Origin: Gautieria morchelliformis
Lineage: Eukaryota > Basidiomycota > Agaricomycetes > Gomphales > Gomphaceae
Length of the DNA stretch: 64,000 nucleotides
Direction: 5' to 3'
Assembly (NCBI GenBank): GCA_015179125.1
Contig: WHVA01000349.1
Location: 1 to 64,000, forward strand
Numbering within the stretch: position 1 is the first letter of the stretch; each line of letters begins with the position of its first letter. Of the stretch, positions 11,130 to 22,466 are shown in pieces. Both the position numbers and the translations under genes were made by a program. The notes beneath the pieces are model-generated. The model made no database searches. It worked only from the letters and a program-made list of their open reading frames with translations, and was not told where the DNA came from.

Positions 11130-11629
11130 TAGGGATGCACACCATGCCGTACCTCCACAGCTGTATGGTGCTGTGCCGACAGTATGGTATATGGTACGGT
11201 TTGACACCATATATGCCATACAAATACGGCCATGTATGGTATGTATACGGCATGCATCGGTAAACGCCAAAAACGTGTTAGCGGAGCCAAAAACACAGCG
11301 CCTGACGGGCGCTACTGCTGGCACATACATTGGGCATGCCTAATTAGTCTGCATAGGCTGACATAAAGCGCAGCTACCTGTGTAGGCCACATAGGCGAGC
11401 ATACTAATATAATGCAACATCATAGTCTATGCGGATCAGTCACTAACCGATCTTCCAATAGCCCCACCGTATAATATTGCCGTCAACCGTAATACGGCCC
11501 GTACCATACGGTACCGTACCATCAGAGGGGAGAGGTCTTGATCATATGGACGGCATGCGGTCTGCCATATCCATCAACCCGCCGTACATTATATGTCCAT
11601 GGCCGTAATATGGACAGTGTGCATCCCTA
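11130..11629. mobile_element. hAT-type non-autonomous element (500 bp) with 8-bp target duplication
   Basis: Terminal inverted repeats TAGGGATGCACAC (11130-11142) and its complement (11617-11629) are bounded by the direct repeat GTGAGTAC at 11122-11129 and 11630-11637. An 8-bp duplication and a TAGGG start are hallmarks of the hAT superfamily. The uninterrupted sequence (gatgtgagtacccgttgtcc) is present in copy 3 near 35428-35447, an independent empty site. The interior is dense in inverted ATGGTACGG/GCCGTA motifs typical of sub-terminal transposase sites. No transposase is encoded. Confidence 0.93.
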
Positions 11630-11745
11630 GTGAGTACCCGTTGTCCTGGCAATGTGGATGGCCAGCGCCAGCGCCGTATACATGTACTCTGCGCGGGCAT
11701 AGTCTAACCTCAATTCACTCGTTTAATCGCAGCGTGCCTCTTTTC

Positions 11746-13437
11746 ATGTCAGCTCAGCCGCTTCCTGCAGCTGCCATCCAGGAGGCATTAGACATGTAAG
11801 TAATTCAGGTCGTGCAACCCCCATGCATAATCTCACTACCCGGGACGACCTCAGTGTGGCAAGCAACTATATCCTTTTCGCTGCAGCAGGTAGTTACTCA
11901 TAAGCGTAATTGCTGCCTTTGGTGTTCACTTCATCAACATCAGCACTGCTCGTGTTCGACACACTCATCACTCTTCCATCCGAGATCAAGTATATCTGGC
12001 TCAAGAAATTGAGACTAGGCTCTAGTCTTTATATCCTTGCTCGCTACATGTCCCTAGTTAGGTTTCTCATTGATGTATATCAGCTTTTATTTATTATGTC
12101 CCCTGAGGTATGTGGATCTTGGCCTTGCATGTGCTGCATCTGTGCTCACAGACATCCATGTAGTAAGACTTGACATTTCTTAGATGATAGAGAGACTCAT
12201 GCTGTTACTTTAAGAAACTGCAACATCGCCTTGCATGTGTCAGGTGTTATGTCTACCTTGGCTGTGATTGGAATACATGGTGACAGAATTTTCATGCTTC
12301 ACAAGGAACTGAACTGAAATATCTAGTACATTCAGGACTCTTGCTGGCACGAGCATATATTATCTCCAGTCAGAGTCAAATTATCTTAGGAGTTCTTGGA
12401 GTGCTATATCTTGCTGGTATTATCCTTAGTATGGTATGCCCATTTTCCCAGACCCTTGGAAAGTGGGATGCATTGACAACAGTGCACTGTAGTTTCTTGC
12501 TATCACCAATGCCTGCATACGCAGCGATTCACAAGCTTATACATCTGGATTGTGAGTCATATTAGATTCCTTTACCACACAAAACTAACCAGTGTGACAG
12601 AGGCAAGATATTATGAATTCTCTCCTATGAGTTGTTGATGAATTTTTCAATCAAGTTGGATTTCTCAATGGGGTTCTTACAATCCTTTTTTAAACTGCAG
12701 TTGCTGCAATAACCTTTTTGAGCCTCCTGAGGAGCTTCAGACTTCAACATGGAGACATAGGTCTGCATAGACAGTCACTCCCTAACTTGTTAATTCAACA
12801 AAGCATGTGGTGGTTCCTTCTTTTGAGTTCTATCTGGCTTAATGAAATACAAACCAGGGTTTTTCAGACTTGGGTAATGTGCTCACTAGTCCTACTATAT
12901 CAATATTTGATTGTTATCCAGTTTTGTCCTTACAGTGTCACTCACTGCTACAGTCACACTCAAGGTACTATCATACTTTATAAGTTACATTGAGATTACT
13001 TAGTACCCTTGTTGCATTCCAGGTGTTACGAGTCAGTATGGTTATCTTGAAATGGCTAATGTTTACCTTACTCATGTCACTTAGGCAGGAAGCTTCAGTG
13101 GTGTTATAGCCCCTCTTCAGAACTGCTTCATATCACTTCAATTTACTAACATGAGTTGGCTAATGATACATAAACACGCTTGGCCACCATTCTCATCTGC
13201 CGGCTTCACCTGACTGTCCAAGAAAGATATCAAGCTGCTAATACCAACTCCAAAGTCTCCTCATGTGTCATAAATACTATAGCCCAAAGGATGCACAATG
13301 CTCTATCAGAGGAGTTTGGAGACCAGTGTCTTAGTGCTGACATATTAGAGGGAGGGATGGAGGATCATGAAAACCAAGTATTAGCTGTGGATATTGTGAT
13401 TGAACTGGAGGAATTTCCAATGGCTACTGGTGTGTAA
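11746..13437 (+). CDS. DUF6533-domain membrane protein, copy 2 (most complete)
   Basis: The ATG at 11746 opens MSAQPLPAAAIQEALD. Intron 1 is about 11796-11854 (gtaagt...ctcag). A short exon reading VASNYILFAAA follows, and intron 2 (gtagtt...catcag) leads into LLVFDTLITLPSEIKYIW, the DUF6533 signature (about 11945-12000). Later exons encode LLARAYIISSQ and IILGVLGVLYLAGII (12340-12430), a basic loop LLRSFRLQHGDIG (12720-12760), an amphipathic WWFLLLSSIWL helix, and an acidic cytoplasmic tail ending with TAA at 13437. The family is basidiomycete-specific with seven predicted helices and unknown function. Exon borders between 12100 and 12340 are unclear. The nearby hAT element lies about 117 bp upstream of the start and could affect expression. 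Confidence 0.55.
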
Positions 13438-13440
13438 GAT

Positions 13441-14961
13441 GGGTGTTGTCAAGAATGGAATTGGGGCATCACAGTGTGGGATCTTGCTTTGCAGGGCAAA
13501 GCCTTCAGACTATAGCCCCTTTTTGCTGTATTTTTGAAATAGTGATCTTCAAATATGGCATAGATATACTGCTATCATGGGGGATGAACTATTTAAACTG
13601 TCCTCTATTTTCCTACCATTTCTTCACTATTTTTAATTATGTCTTTGGCACAAAACCCCTTTTATTCTGTTGCAGCAGCACGTCATGACCCATTTATTTT
13701 TCATACCCAGCTATCCCTATTTTTCCCTTTCACTACTCCTCCTCTATGTTCGCTCCATTCGCCCTTCGCCGAGTTCGCTGAATGACCATTTGCTACTTGC
13801 ATCATTCGTGTGTGGGAACCGTTGCTAAGGAAAAGCCTCATGAAAAAAAAGGATTAAAATCGCTTTAAAACCTTGTTTTCCCAGCTGATAGTAGCTAATA
13901 TACATGGCTATTGTTGGGAGAACTCTATTCAAATATTCCTTGAATTTCCTCTTATTTCTTTGCCATTTAACTTGGCTTCCCTGGCTCAAACACACCTTAT
14001 TCTGTCAGGCAGAGTTATAAACCCATGCACGTCCACAACTCTGCCACAGCCGCTCAGTTTCGAACTCCGACCGGATAAAAATGCAATAAAATATGGATAT
14101 AAAGTTGAAGCTTCCCATGAACCATGAACTCGGAGTTGCAGGCACTCAAGCACCTACAACTCCGGTACATTGGCTCACTCAAACTCAGCCACTGAGACTG
14201 AATGCGTCCTCTACCGCTTACACAAGCCTGTGCAATTCAAACCCAGCTGGCACATGACTTGCATCATGGCAACCATGGCTCTGCAAGGCTGCGTATAAAG
14301 TCACACAAAGACGTACAAAGCCAAAACTGGGGTGCAGGTTTAACAAAGCCTATTGGATGAATGGATCCTCCAAACGCAATGCTATGACACCAAATAGGCC
14401 CCTTGATGTCATAGCGGCTGTGTAGGGCTGTGCAGGGCAGTGCAAGGCTGTGTATGGCTCTGAAAGGCTGTGAAAGGCTGTGCAAACCAGGGAAGGTGAT
14501 TGGCTATCTATTTCCAATTTCTTTGCACAAACACACCGCAATAGTTACGAGGGTGTGTTTTAGCAGTGCAAATATCTAAATATGACATCACTCACTTAAT
14601 AGATAGAAGAACCCCATTTTACATAATCCTGTGTATTTTACAATATAAGAGGAGGCCATTCTGACCTCCTTGAATCATCATTCTAGCAATCTAACATCTT
14701 CTATCCATGTGACCTCATGTGACTTGCATCTTACTAAGCTGCCAACCCCAGCTAGGGTTATTCACTTACTTTAGTGTCTAATTCCTTGTTAAGTAGTTAC
14801 TTTACTGCTTAGCCACTTGGACTAATCCTCCGGGTGTAATTCTACAGAGTCTGTCAATTGATAGTCTTGCCATTCGCACTCCAATACCCGAGACGATCTG
14901 ATCAGTCGATTTTCCTGATTAGAGACTTTCACAAGTCACTTCTATAAAACTTGTCCCTTGT
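13441..14961. repeat. Repeat family R (copy 1), with LTR-like scrap and 10-bp tandem repeat
   Basis: From about 13900 to 14961 this is homologous, inverted, to 58955-59860. For example, the CTCCGGGTGTAATTCTACAG and CTCCGACCGG phrases occur in both. At 13681 a GTCATGACCCATTTATTT phrase resembles the start of the gypsy LTR seen at 21003, probably a short relic. At 14408-14486 a degenerate 10-bp unit (GGCTGTGYAA) repeats about eight times. The copia element inserted into this repeat at 14966/20977. No gene is supported. Confidence 0.6.
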
Positions 14962-14966
14962 TTTAT

Positions 14967-15718
14967 TGATAAGAGATACTCGGTGTGTGTGTAGACTTCG
15001 TGTGGAAATATAATTCAAACTTCAAAGGAAGCCAAATCGAATAGAGGTCGAGTCATTGAGAGAACTACGCATACTTCGATGTGTATGTCTGACTACGAGA
15101 ACTACTGCAATTTGCAGTCTTGAGACGATGGAGAGGGTAAGCTTCTATTGCTACTGAGTATTTACAATGGTTGGCAGTTATTTAACTACTTAGGAAGGGG
15201 TTCGAAGTTGACGCGATGCGCACGCTTCGTGACACAGGAGTATAGGGGAAAGTGGTGTGGAGTCAAGAGCAAACCTTCAAGTGAATACTACAAGGGATTG
15301 CTGGACAGTTTCTATACATGAGGCAATGATATAGTGGAGCATGTGGGGTGATATATAGGAGAAACCTTGGAGTTACGGTCAAAGCCGCTCAGGGACAGTC
15401 GAATGCATATCATGTCTTGATTCGGAATGAATGGGTGCCTAAGCGGGGATCTACGCGTCAGGTGGGTTCCTCAATCGAGATTGATGTGATTGGTGTATGC
15501 AATAGAGTGACAACCGGCTTGGCATGCCCTGTACGCGTGCGTGGCATTGTATTGGTCCGGCTTCACGTATATGCGAGTCAAGGGGCTCGGGGATTTCTTT
15601 ATGTATCTGGATATGGACGCAGGCATAGGTTTTGGATAGTGTATGTTTCGGTTTCATCAGCGTGTTTAGGAATGGATTGGAATGATGTCATAGCTGTTTT
15701 TATGTGATTATCACAACA
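14967..15718 (-). repeat. 3' LTR of copia element 1
   Basis: 752 bp. Read on the minus strand it starts TGTTGTGATAATC and ends CTCTTATCA. A polypurine tract (minus strand TTTGAGGGGGAG, 15719-15730) abuts it on the internal side, which fixes it as the 3' LTR. Confidence 0.93.
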
Positions 15719-15730
15719 CTCCCCCTCAAA
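15719..15730 (-). other. Polypurine tract of copia element 1
   Basis: Minus-strand TTTGAGGGGGAG immediately precedes the 3' LTR. It serves as plus-strand primer in reverse transcription. The RNase H reading frame ends a few bases before it, at about 15726. Confidence 0.85.
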
Positions 15731-18700
15731 CTCGACACACTCCTAGCATCGCTAGGATGTTGAGATGTTTGCGAGGAGATAGCGGCTTCGTAAGAACGTC
15801 GGCGGGATTGTCGAGTGTCTTTACATAGTGTAATTTGATATTCCCCGTGTTGATCTGTTCCTTTGTGTAATGGTAATGCACGTCGATGTGTTTCGTTCGA
15901 CTGCTGTTGGCGTTGTTGGTTAAGAAGGCGATGGCAGATTGGTTATTGGTGAATATTGGGATTGAAAATCCTTCCCCAGTTTGATGAGCCATATCCCCTC
16001 TGCTGATGCAAACGATCCTGCTACCACCTCGGACTCCATGGTCGATCGACTGACGAGGCCCTGTTTCTTCAAGGCCCAGGATATGGGTGTGCCATTGAAG
16101 GTGAATACCCATCCTGTGGTTGACTTTCGGTCATTTCAATCGCCCGTGAAATCCACGTCCGTGTATCTGGCTAGATTGTGAGCGTATCCCACAGCCCCTT
16201 CCCCTTCTCTGATGTACAGTATCCCATATTCTCTCGTGTTCAACAGGTATCGTAATATCCTCTTGGCTGCTTCCCAGTGAGTAACGTTCGGCTTTGATGA
16301 ATATTGTGCACATTTATTGACGGCGTATGCAATGTCGGGTTGAGTGGCAACGGTGCAGTAATTGAGGCTGCCTACGATGGATGCGTATGTGTAGTCGATG
16401 ATGTTGTTGGGGTGGTGGAGACTTGTAACTCGATGTTGGGGTCCATTGGTGAGTTTACGGCGCGTCCGGATGTTATTTTGAATTGTTTTGACACTGTGTT
16501 AATGAATGCTGGCTGTGATATGTGTATCGTGCCACGTTCACGTTCCCTGACAATCTGTATCCCGAGCAATCGCGTCGGATCACCCAAGTCTTGGATATCA
16601 AAGCTCCCCCTGATTGTGGTGACCATCCCCTCCATAGCGGTTAATGAATTCGATGCTAGGAGTCCATCATCCACATACCACCCTGCGATTTCGACCGTGT
16701 TCCCCTCTCCAAATTTGAAAAAGACCGTGTTATCCGCCTCCCCCGCTTTAAAACCGATCCTCTCCATCTCTTTTCTCAGAGTCCCGTGCCATACCCTTCC
16801 CGATTGCTTGAGACCATATATTCCCTTGTTGAGTTTACACACCAGATTTTCTTCCCCCGGCCTGGCGAAGCCTTCCAGCTGCCGCATGTATATCATGTCT
16901 TCGAGCTTTCCATTGATGTAGGCTCCCTTCACGTCTATGTGTCGTAATTCCAGGTAGAACTTGCATGCGAGTGCTAGAATAAGTCTGATAGAGGTGAGTC
17001 TGATCGTAGGAGAATAGGTTTCTTGGAAGTCGATTCCTGGTACTTGTGAGTAGCCTTGAGCGATGAATCTCGATTTGAACTTATCAGCCTCCCCTTTGCT
17101 GTCTCGCTTTACTCAAAATGTCCATCGGCTTCCTACAACGTTTGCCTCGGCTGGTTTCTTGACTAGCTTCCACGTGTTGTACCCCATCAGTAGGTCGTAC
17201 TCATCTTGACATGCTTTCCTCCACCTTTCGGCATTCTCTGACTTCATCGCCTCTTTGTAGCTCGCTGGCTCATCCTCTGCTAATACCATGAATCCTGCCT
17301 CGGTTTCCTCAAGTTCTCTCCTCCCGTATGCCATCGCTGCTACTTTGGTGAGTAGTGCGGCATGTCTCCTACCTCTTCCGTAGTTGGCGTTTGACGGATT
17401 CATCCAGGGTCCCTTCAGAAATTCCTTCGGCACGATGTCTGTACTCTCTTCCCTCCCTGTGTTCGCTTCTGACTCCTCCGCTTGTTCTTCCGGTTCGGCT
17501 TCTGCATCGAGACTCTCCGCACGTAACTCCCCCTCTCCTACATCAAGCCTCGCCTCTATCACCTCTCCATCTATCACCTCTCCATCTTCGTCTTCATCAG
17601 TGTCCATCGAATCGTCGTACGTCAAGGGTGGCATTTCGTCATCCTTATCGTCGTTTGGCAGGTCGGTCTTTGGTTGTGATGGATGGGAAAATGTGGGGAG
17701 CTTGCCGTCGACTACCCAGAGCTGTGGGGTTTCATCTTCATCGGTGATATGTAGTGTGGTGCATTCGATTTGTTTTAATTCGTCGAAAGCTACATCCCAG
17801 GCCTTCATTAGTGTTTGAGTGCGTGATATCCACACCTTGTACGCCTTTGAGTCATCGAAGTATCTGACGAAAATCCCCTCGGTTGATTTATAGTCGCCTT
17901 TCCTCCTTGTGTCCTTCGGAATTAATGCCCAGCATTTGGAGCCATATATGCGCAACCAATCGAGTCTGGGCTTTGTTTTCCGTAGGGCCTCGTAAGGTGA
18001 CATGTCGATCTTGCTGTGTAGCATTCGACTTTTCACGAAATTCATTGTGTGGATACCAGATACCCAGAATCGGCTTGTGAGGCCGGCGTCATGCTGTAGT
18101 GTGAGTGCGCCTTCCTGGAGGGTCCTGTTATATCTTTCTGCGACACCATTATGTTTAGGTGTGTGAGGAGTTGTTGTTTCATGAATGATTCCGAGCTCAC
18201 TGCACAGATCCTTGAATTCTCCCCCCATGTATTCCCCACCATTATCCGTCCTGATTCTCTTCACATCGACTCCCTTCTGCTTCTTCAACCATGCCAGGTA
18301 CTCCTTGAATGAATTGGTAACTGTCCTACATTCCTTGTTCTTTAGGCAGTCCACTTTGACGTATCTTGTGACGTGATCGACCCAGATGACGAAATATTTG
18401 AAACCGCCGACTGAAGTTTCAAAGGGGCCGCATAGATCTGAGGAGACGACATCCCCAATCGATTCTGGAAGGCTTTCAATGTTTTTGAATGGTAAGCGGG
18501 TCTGTTCTCCGCAAGGACAATCGGTGCAGGGACTCAGCTCCTGTCCTGCACTCAATTCCGGTAACCCGACCCCAGTCTGTTGCTTTGACATCTTCTCGAT
18601 TATCGAGATTCCGGTATGTGCTAGTCTTCGATGCCACAGCAACATTGGGTTAGGTTCCTTTGAATAAACGGCTGCTTCTGGCTCCAGTTTTGTGGACGGT

Positions 18701-19130
18701 TGTGCTATGTAGGCATATAGGTCATTTATTCTTGTACCTTTAGCAATTATCTTGTCGCCCAGCAGTAGGATGTGTCAGATTGCTGAATATGATGTCTACA
18801 TTGGCATTTGTCATCCTCGCAACCGATAGTAGATTCGCATTGAGTCTCGGAACGTATATGACGTCCTTTAGAGTCAATGTGAGTGGGGATAGCTGTGCAT
18901 GTGGTCATTTGTATCGTGATGTGGATCATACCACGTTGATCCGCATTGAATGAGTCCCCGCTAGACGTCTCTATTGAGATAGGAGGTGTGGGGTGTATTT
19001 CTTCGAATAACTCGAGGGTTCTGCATAGGTGACTAGATGCTCCGGAGTCGATCAGCCAGATATGGACATATCTTGTATCGCTGATAGGGCTGTCGAGTTA
19101 GCGGTCAATGTGATGTATTTGAGTCAGATT
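15726..19130 (-). pseudogene. copia element 1 pol (protease, integrase, RT, RNase H), broken
   Basis: The protease motif IDSGASSHL lies near 19040. A 510-codon block (18645-17113) has the gag-pre-integrase HHCC zinc site (WHRRLAH...CTDCPCGEQTR) and the DDE integrase (SSDLCGPF, RTDNGGEYMGG, NGVAERYNRTL). It is followed by an acidic linker (about 17650-17450). The frame then stops at TGA 17115-17113, where the expected WTFRVKRD has lost its arginine (CGA to TGA). RT continues in the same frame (DVKGAYINGKL, GIYGLKQSGRVWH, YVDD in WYVDDGLL) to about 16372, where a frameshift precedes the NYCTVATQPDIAY segment. RNase H ends ADVLTKPLSPRKHL. The catalytic motifs look intact, but the polyprotein is not translatable. 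Confidence 0.92.
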
Positions 19131-19379
19131 GTTTCTCAATGATTTGTGCCAGCATAACGATGTTTTTCTTTGGGATATTGGCAAATCGAGCTATTGGTAT
19201 TTGCCGACTGTTGACGCTGCGGGGGTGGGGCTGCCCTGATGATCATTTCGATCGTTGCGCTGAGACCCCTCCCTGAGCGCCCGGCTTCCTCCCTGTGCAC
19301 CATACCCTCGTTTCCACGGCTTGTGACCCGCCAATCCCCCACCAGGTGCGTAACATCTCGCTGCGGAGTGGTTCGCTTA

Positions 19380-20193
19380 CCACAATTGTTGCAGAAAAAC
19401 GCTGGTGTTCCATTGTTGAGCTGTTGTGAAACTCAGTTGGGTGTGAATAGGTGAGATTATTGTTCATCCTTGGCATCAGGTTATTGAATGTCTTTGTGAT
19501 CTGCCCTGTGCTATGAATGCCGTGGCTGCTTGTGTCACATCTCCACCACGTTAAGATCCGCCTCATGTGCCTCCAACCTTTCCTCGATTTCATCTGGCAC
19601 CCTCGTGATCATTCGTATGGTCTGCACTATAGGTCTCCATGACTCGGGGACGTTCCTAAGGATGGTTGCCGGTGAGTAGAATCTGTGATTACTTCACCCA
19701 TTTTGGTGAGCTGATTCCTGAATTCCTTCATCACGGTGAGGTACGCCGAGACCGACTGCCCCTCAATCATATGGTAATTTTCGTATTTTGTCCTGATTAT
19801 ACTGATTTTGCTAGGGTCGGTGGACTCGAACTTCCTAGTCAGTATATTCCATGCTTCTGTGCATTGGTCCGTCGTGTCAATTGCGGTCTGTAGTTCGGGA
19901 GAGATGCATAAAAGGATCTGACTGTAAGCAGCATTGTTTCTATCATCCCATTCGTCCTGAAGCTGGGTTAGAGCTATGCTGCCGACCATATTAATTCCGG
20001 CGACGACGGTGATCTGTTGGTTAGCTGTGATGGGGTAGGGGTCCACACCAGTGATTGTTTTAAAGATCCCTCTCTCCCTCATCGTTGCTAACAGTTCCCT
20101 CTTCCATGACATCCAGTTTTCTTTGTCCAGTTTGGGTTTGATGTCATGAAATTTGTGTATGTCATGTTTCGGGTATACTGTCGTTTGAGCCAT
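19380..20193 (-). pseudogene. copia element 1 gag, frameshifted
   Basis: The ATG at 20193 opens MAQTTVYPKHDIHKFHDIKP. The UBN2-type gag (NWMSWKRELLATM, LTQLQDEWDDRNNAAY, SAYLTVMKEFRNQL) runs to about 19640, where a base is lost at THRQPS compared with THAAT in element 2. Other indels follow. The zinc knuckle remains recognisable in pieces (FFCNNCGK near 19395, then SARCYAPGGG in another frame). Closely related to the gag at 29173-30040, about 60-65% identical by eye. Confidence 0.88.
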
Positions 20194-20204
20194 GGTGAGT
20201 GTCG

Positions 20205-20218
20205 TGAGACTCTTAATC
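20205..20218 (-). other. Primer-binding site matching tRNA-Lys(CUU) anticodon arm
   Basis: Directly after the 5' LTR the minus strand reads GATTAAGAGTCTCA. Its complement TGAGACTCTTAATC equals a tRNA-Lys anticodon arm: TGAGA stem, CTCTTAA loop with anticodon CTT, then TC. This implies priming by a half-tRNA cut in the anticodon loop or stem, as known for Drosophila copia with initiator tRNA. It is not a tRNA gene. Confidence 0.75.
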
Positions 20219-20976
20219 TGATAAGAGATACTCGGTGTGTGTGTAGACTTCGTGTGGAAATATAATTCAAACTTCAAAGGAAGCCAAATCGAATAGAGGT
20301 CAAGTCATTGAGAGAACTACGCATACTTCGATGTGTATGTCTGACTATGAGAACTACTGCAATTTGGAGTCTTGAGATGATGGAGAGGGTAAGCTTCTAT
20401 TGCTACTGAGTATTTACAATGGTTGGCAGTTATTTAACTACTTAGGAAGGGGTTTGAAGTTGATGTGATGCGCACGCTTCGTGACACAGGAGTATAGGGG
20501 AAAGTGGTGTGGAGTCAAGAGCAAACCTTCGAGTGAATACTACAAGGGATTGCTGGACAGTTGCTATACATGAGGCAATTATATAGTGGAGCATGTGGGG
20601 TGATATATAGGAGAAACCTTGGAGTTACGGTCAAAGCCGCTCAGGGACAGTCGAATGCATATCATGTCTTGATTCGGAATGAATGGGTGCCTAAGTGGGG
20701 ATCTACGCGTCGGGTGGGTTCCTCGATTGAGATTGAGATTGATGTGATTGGTGTATGCAATAGAGTGACAACCGGCTTGGCATGCCCTGTACGCGTGCGT
20801 GGCATTGTATTGGTCCAGCTTCACGTATATGCGAGTCAAGGGGCTTGGGGATTTCTTTATGTATCTGGATATGGACGCGGGCATAGGTTTCGGATAGTGT
20901 ATGTTTCGGTTTCATCAGCGTGTTTAGGAATGGATTGGAATGATGTCATAGCTGTTTTTATTTGATTATCACAACA
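20219..20976 (-). repeat. 5' LTR of copia element 1
   Basis: 758 bp, homologous to 14967-15718. It is one GAGATT unit longer (near 20730) and ends at the TTTAT target copy. Several differences from the 3' LTR are C-to-T changes in CpG. Confidence 0.93.
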
Positions 20977-21002
20977 TTTATTGCTGTGTGCTGGTAGATT
21001 AT

Positions 21003-22031
21003 TGTCATGACCTGTCTATTTCTCTTACCACTGTCTCTGTGCTCCCTCTCGTCACTCCCTAGCATCTTCGCCAGAATTCGCCGCACCCACCAACCACTCC
21101 CCCTCTACGTCCACTCTACCTGCTGTTCGCCCCATTCTCCGAACCACTATTCGCTGCTCGCACATTTTTCCAGCAGGCACGCCATCAAATACGATCAATA
21201 CCATTCACCCGGCATGATGGTTCATCATTAACCCCATCATCTTCTTAATCCAACCCCATTGGGTGTTCGTATGGCCAAAGTGTGTTTGCAGGACATCCCT
21301 TCCATAGGTTGTGCGGGATCAATCCAGTAAAAGAAGAGTCCATGCAGGGTAGCATGTATGCGGGTCCCAAGACATGGTTTTGTCCATAAGTGTCTTCGCC
21401 ACCTTTATTCTCCGTCGTTTCATGTTCGCACCCTTCCCTCACTCTATTGTATGTTTATTCCATCTACTTAGTATCATGACTGCGCACCCCTATCCGACCC
21501 TGACTCGCGACGGCCTCTTTCCTATTCGCTGATGCCTTACGAGCATTCGATATAAGTAGTTTACATTCGCATGTATATTCTCCAGTTCAATTATCATACG
21601 TCGTCCATCTTGTGCAAACTTGACCTCACTGTGATCATCGCCTTGAGCCTTCTCTTGGAGATTTCTATCTTCGACCAGCAGAGGACTTAGGCATCACTGG
21701 TGAGTTCTCATACTTCATCTTCGTTACCTTAACCTTTGAACTATTCTCTGTGCTGTTGGCGAAGGGCTCCGAAGGAGCACCTTCGCCGGCGAAGGGATTG
21801 TCGAGACTTAGACAGCCCTTCCATGAGTTCTTGCACGTTACATCGTCAAGTACCTTGGGCTATTTCGCTACGACTGTAGATAGGGTGAGCCCCGTTCGGG
21901 CAACCCTCTTACCTTGTGAACATTCATTGGTTCACCTATTCGCCGAATGGCATACTTATTTGCACAAGTTATTCGGGCATTCGCTGTGTTCACAAATACA
22001 CGATATTAATGCCTAAAAACCAATCTTGACA
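21003..22031 (+). repeat. Full-length gypsy LTR (1029 bp)
   Basis: Starts TGTCATGACCTGTC and ends ...CCAATCTTGACA. Full-length homologue of the solo LTR at 7782-8801. It interrupts repeat R (left flank ...gctggtagattat). No matching target copy exists on the right, where it abuts an inverted partial LTR instead, so a deletion or recombination has removed the original flank. At 21758-21787 it holds a nested hairpin (GGCGAAGG / CCTTCGCC around GCTCC-GAA-GGAGC). Confidence 0.88.
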
Positions 22032-22466
22032 GAAGAGTGCGAACATGAAATGACGGAGAGTAAAGGTGGCGAAAGCACTTATGTCCAAAACCATGTCTTG
22101 GGACCCGTATACATGCTACCCTGCATGGACTCTTCGTCTACTGGGTTGATCCTGCACAACCTATGGAAGGGACGTCCTGCGAACACACTTTGGCCATACG
22201 AACACCCAAAGGGGTTGGGTTAAGAAGATGATGGGGTTAGTGATGAACCATAATGCCGGGTAAATGGTATCGATCGTATTTGATGCCGTGCCTGCTGGTG
22301 AAATGCGCGAGCAGCGAATAGCGGTTCAGAGAATGGGGCGAACAGCAGGTAGAGTGGACATAGAGGAGGAGTGGTCGGAGGGTGTGGCGAACTCTGGCAA
22401 AGATGCTAGGGAGTGATGAGGGGGAACATAGAGGCAGTTGGGTAAGAAAAATAGACAGGTCATGAC
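22032..22466 (-). repeat. Partial inverted gypsy LTR
   Basis: The first 435 bp of the same LTR family in the opposite orientation, ending in the reversed TGTCATGAC at 22466. Together with 21003-22031 it makes a head-to-head LTR structure beside the gypsy pol region. Confidence 0.88.

Larger units (their letters stand above)
10783..13440 (+). repeat. Segmental duplication copy 2, DUF6533-gene repeat
   Basis: Homologous to 1740-1 (inverted) and 35187-37024. It starts abruptly at AATGGGT (10784), the base next to the hairpin present in copy 1 and copy 3. It continues past the point where copy 3 is cut (37027), so it is the only copy that reaches a plausible gene end within the window. It contains a 500-bp hAT-type insertion that copy 3 lacks. 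Confidence 0.8.
14967..20976 (-). mobile_element. Ty1/copia element 1, both LTRs, TSD TTTAT
   Basis: A 6010-bp element on the minus strand with LTRs at 20219-20976 (5') and 14967-15718 (3') and the direct repeat TTTAT at 14962-14966 and 20977-20981. The LTRs differ at roughly 20 positions by eye plus one 6-bp unit, mostly C/T or G/A. Related repeat R at 58920-58965 carries the uninterrupted target (..gttttattgctg..), confirming the insertion. Order is gag, protease, integrase, RT, RNase H, as in Ty1/copia. Coding is broken by frameshifts in gag and near 16370 and by a TGA in the RT region. Confidence 0.95.

Noticed and set aside
16304..16921. 205-codon plus-strand frame
   Set aside because: Antisense of the copia RT, whose motifs (YVDD, GLKQSG) are clear on the minus strand.
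20205..20218. Part of a tRNA-Lys gene
   Set aside because: Only the anticodon arm is present and it abuts an LTR; no acceptor stem, D or T arm.
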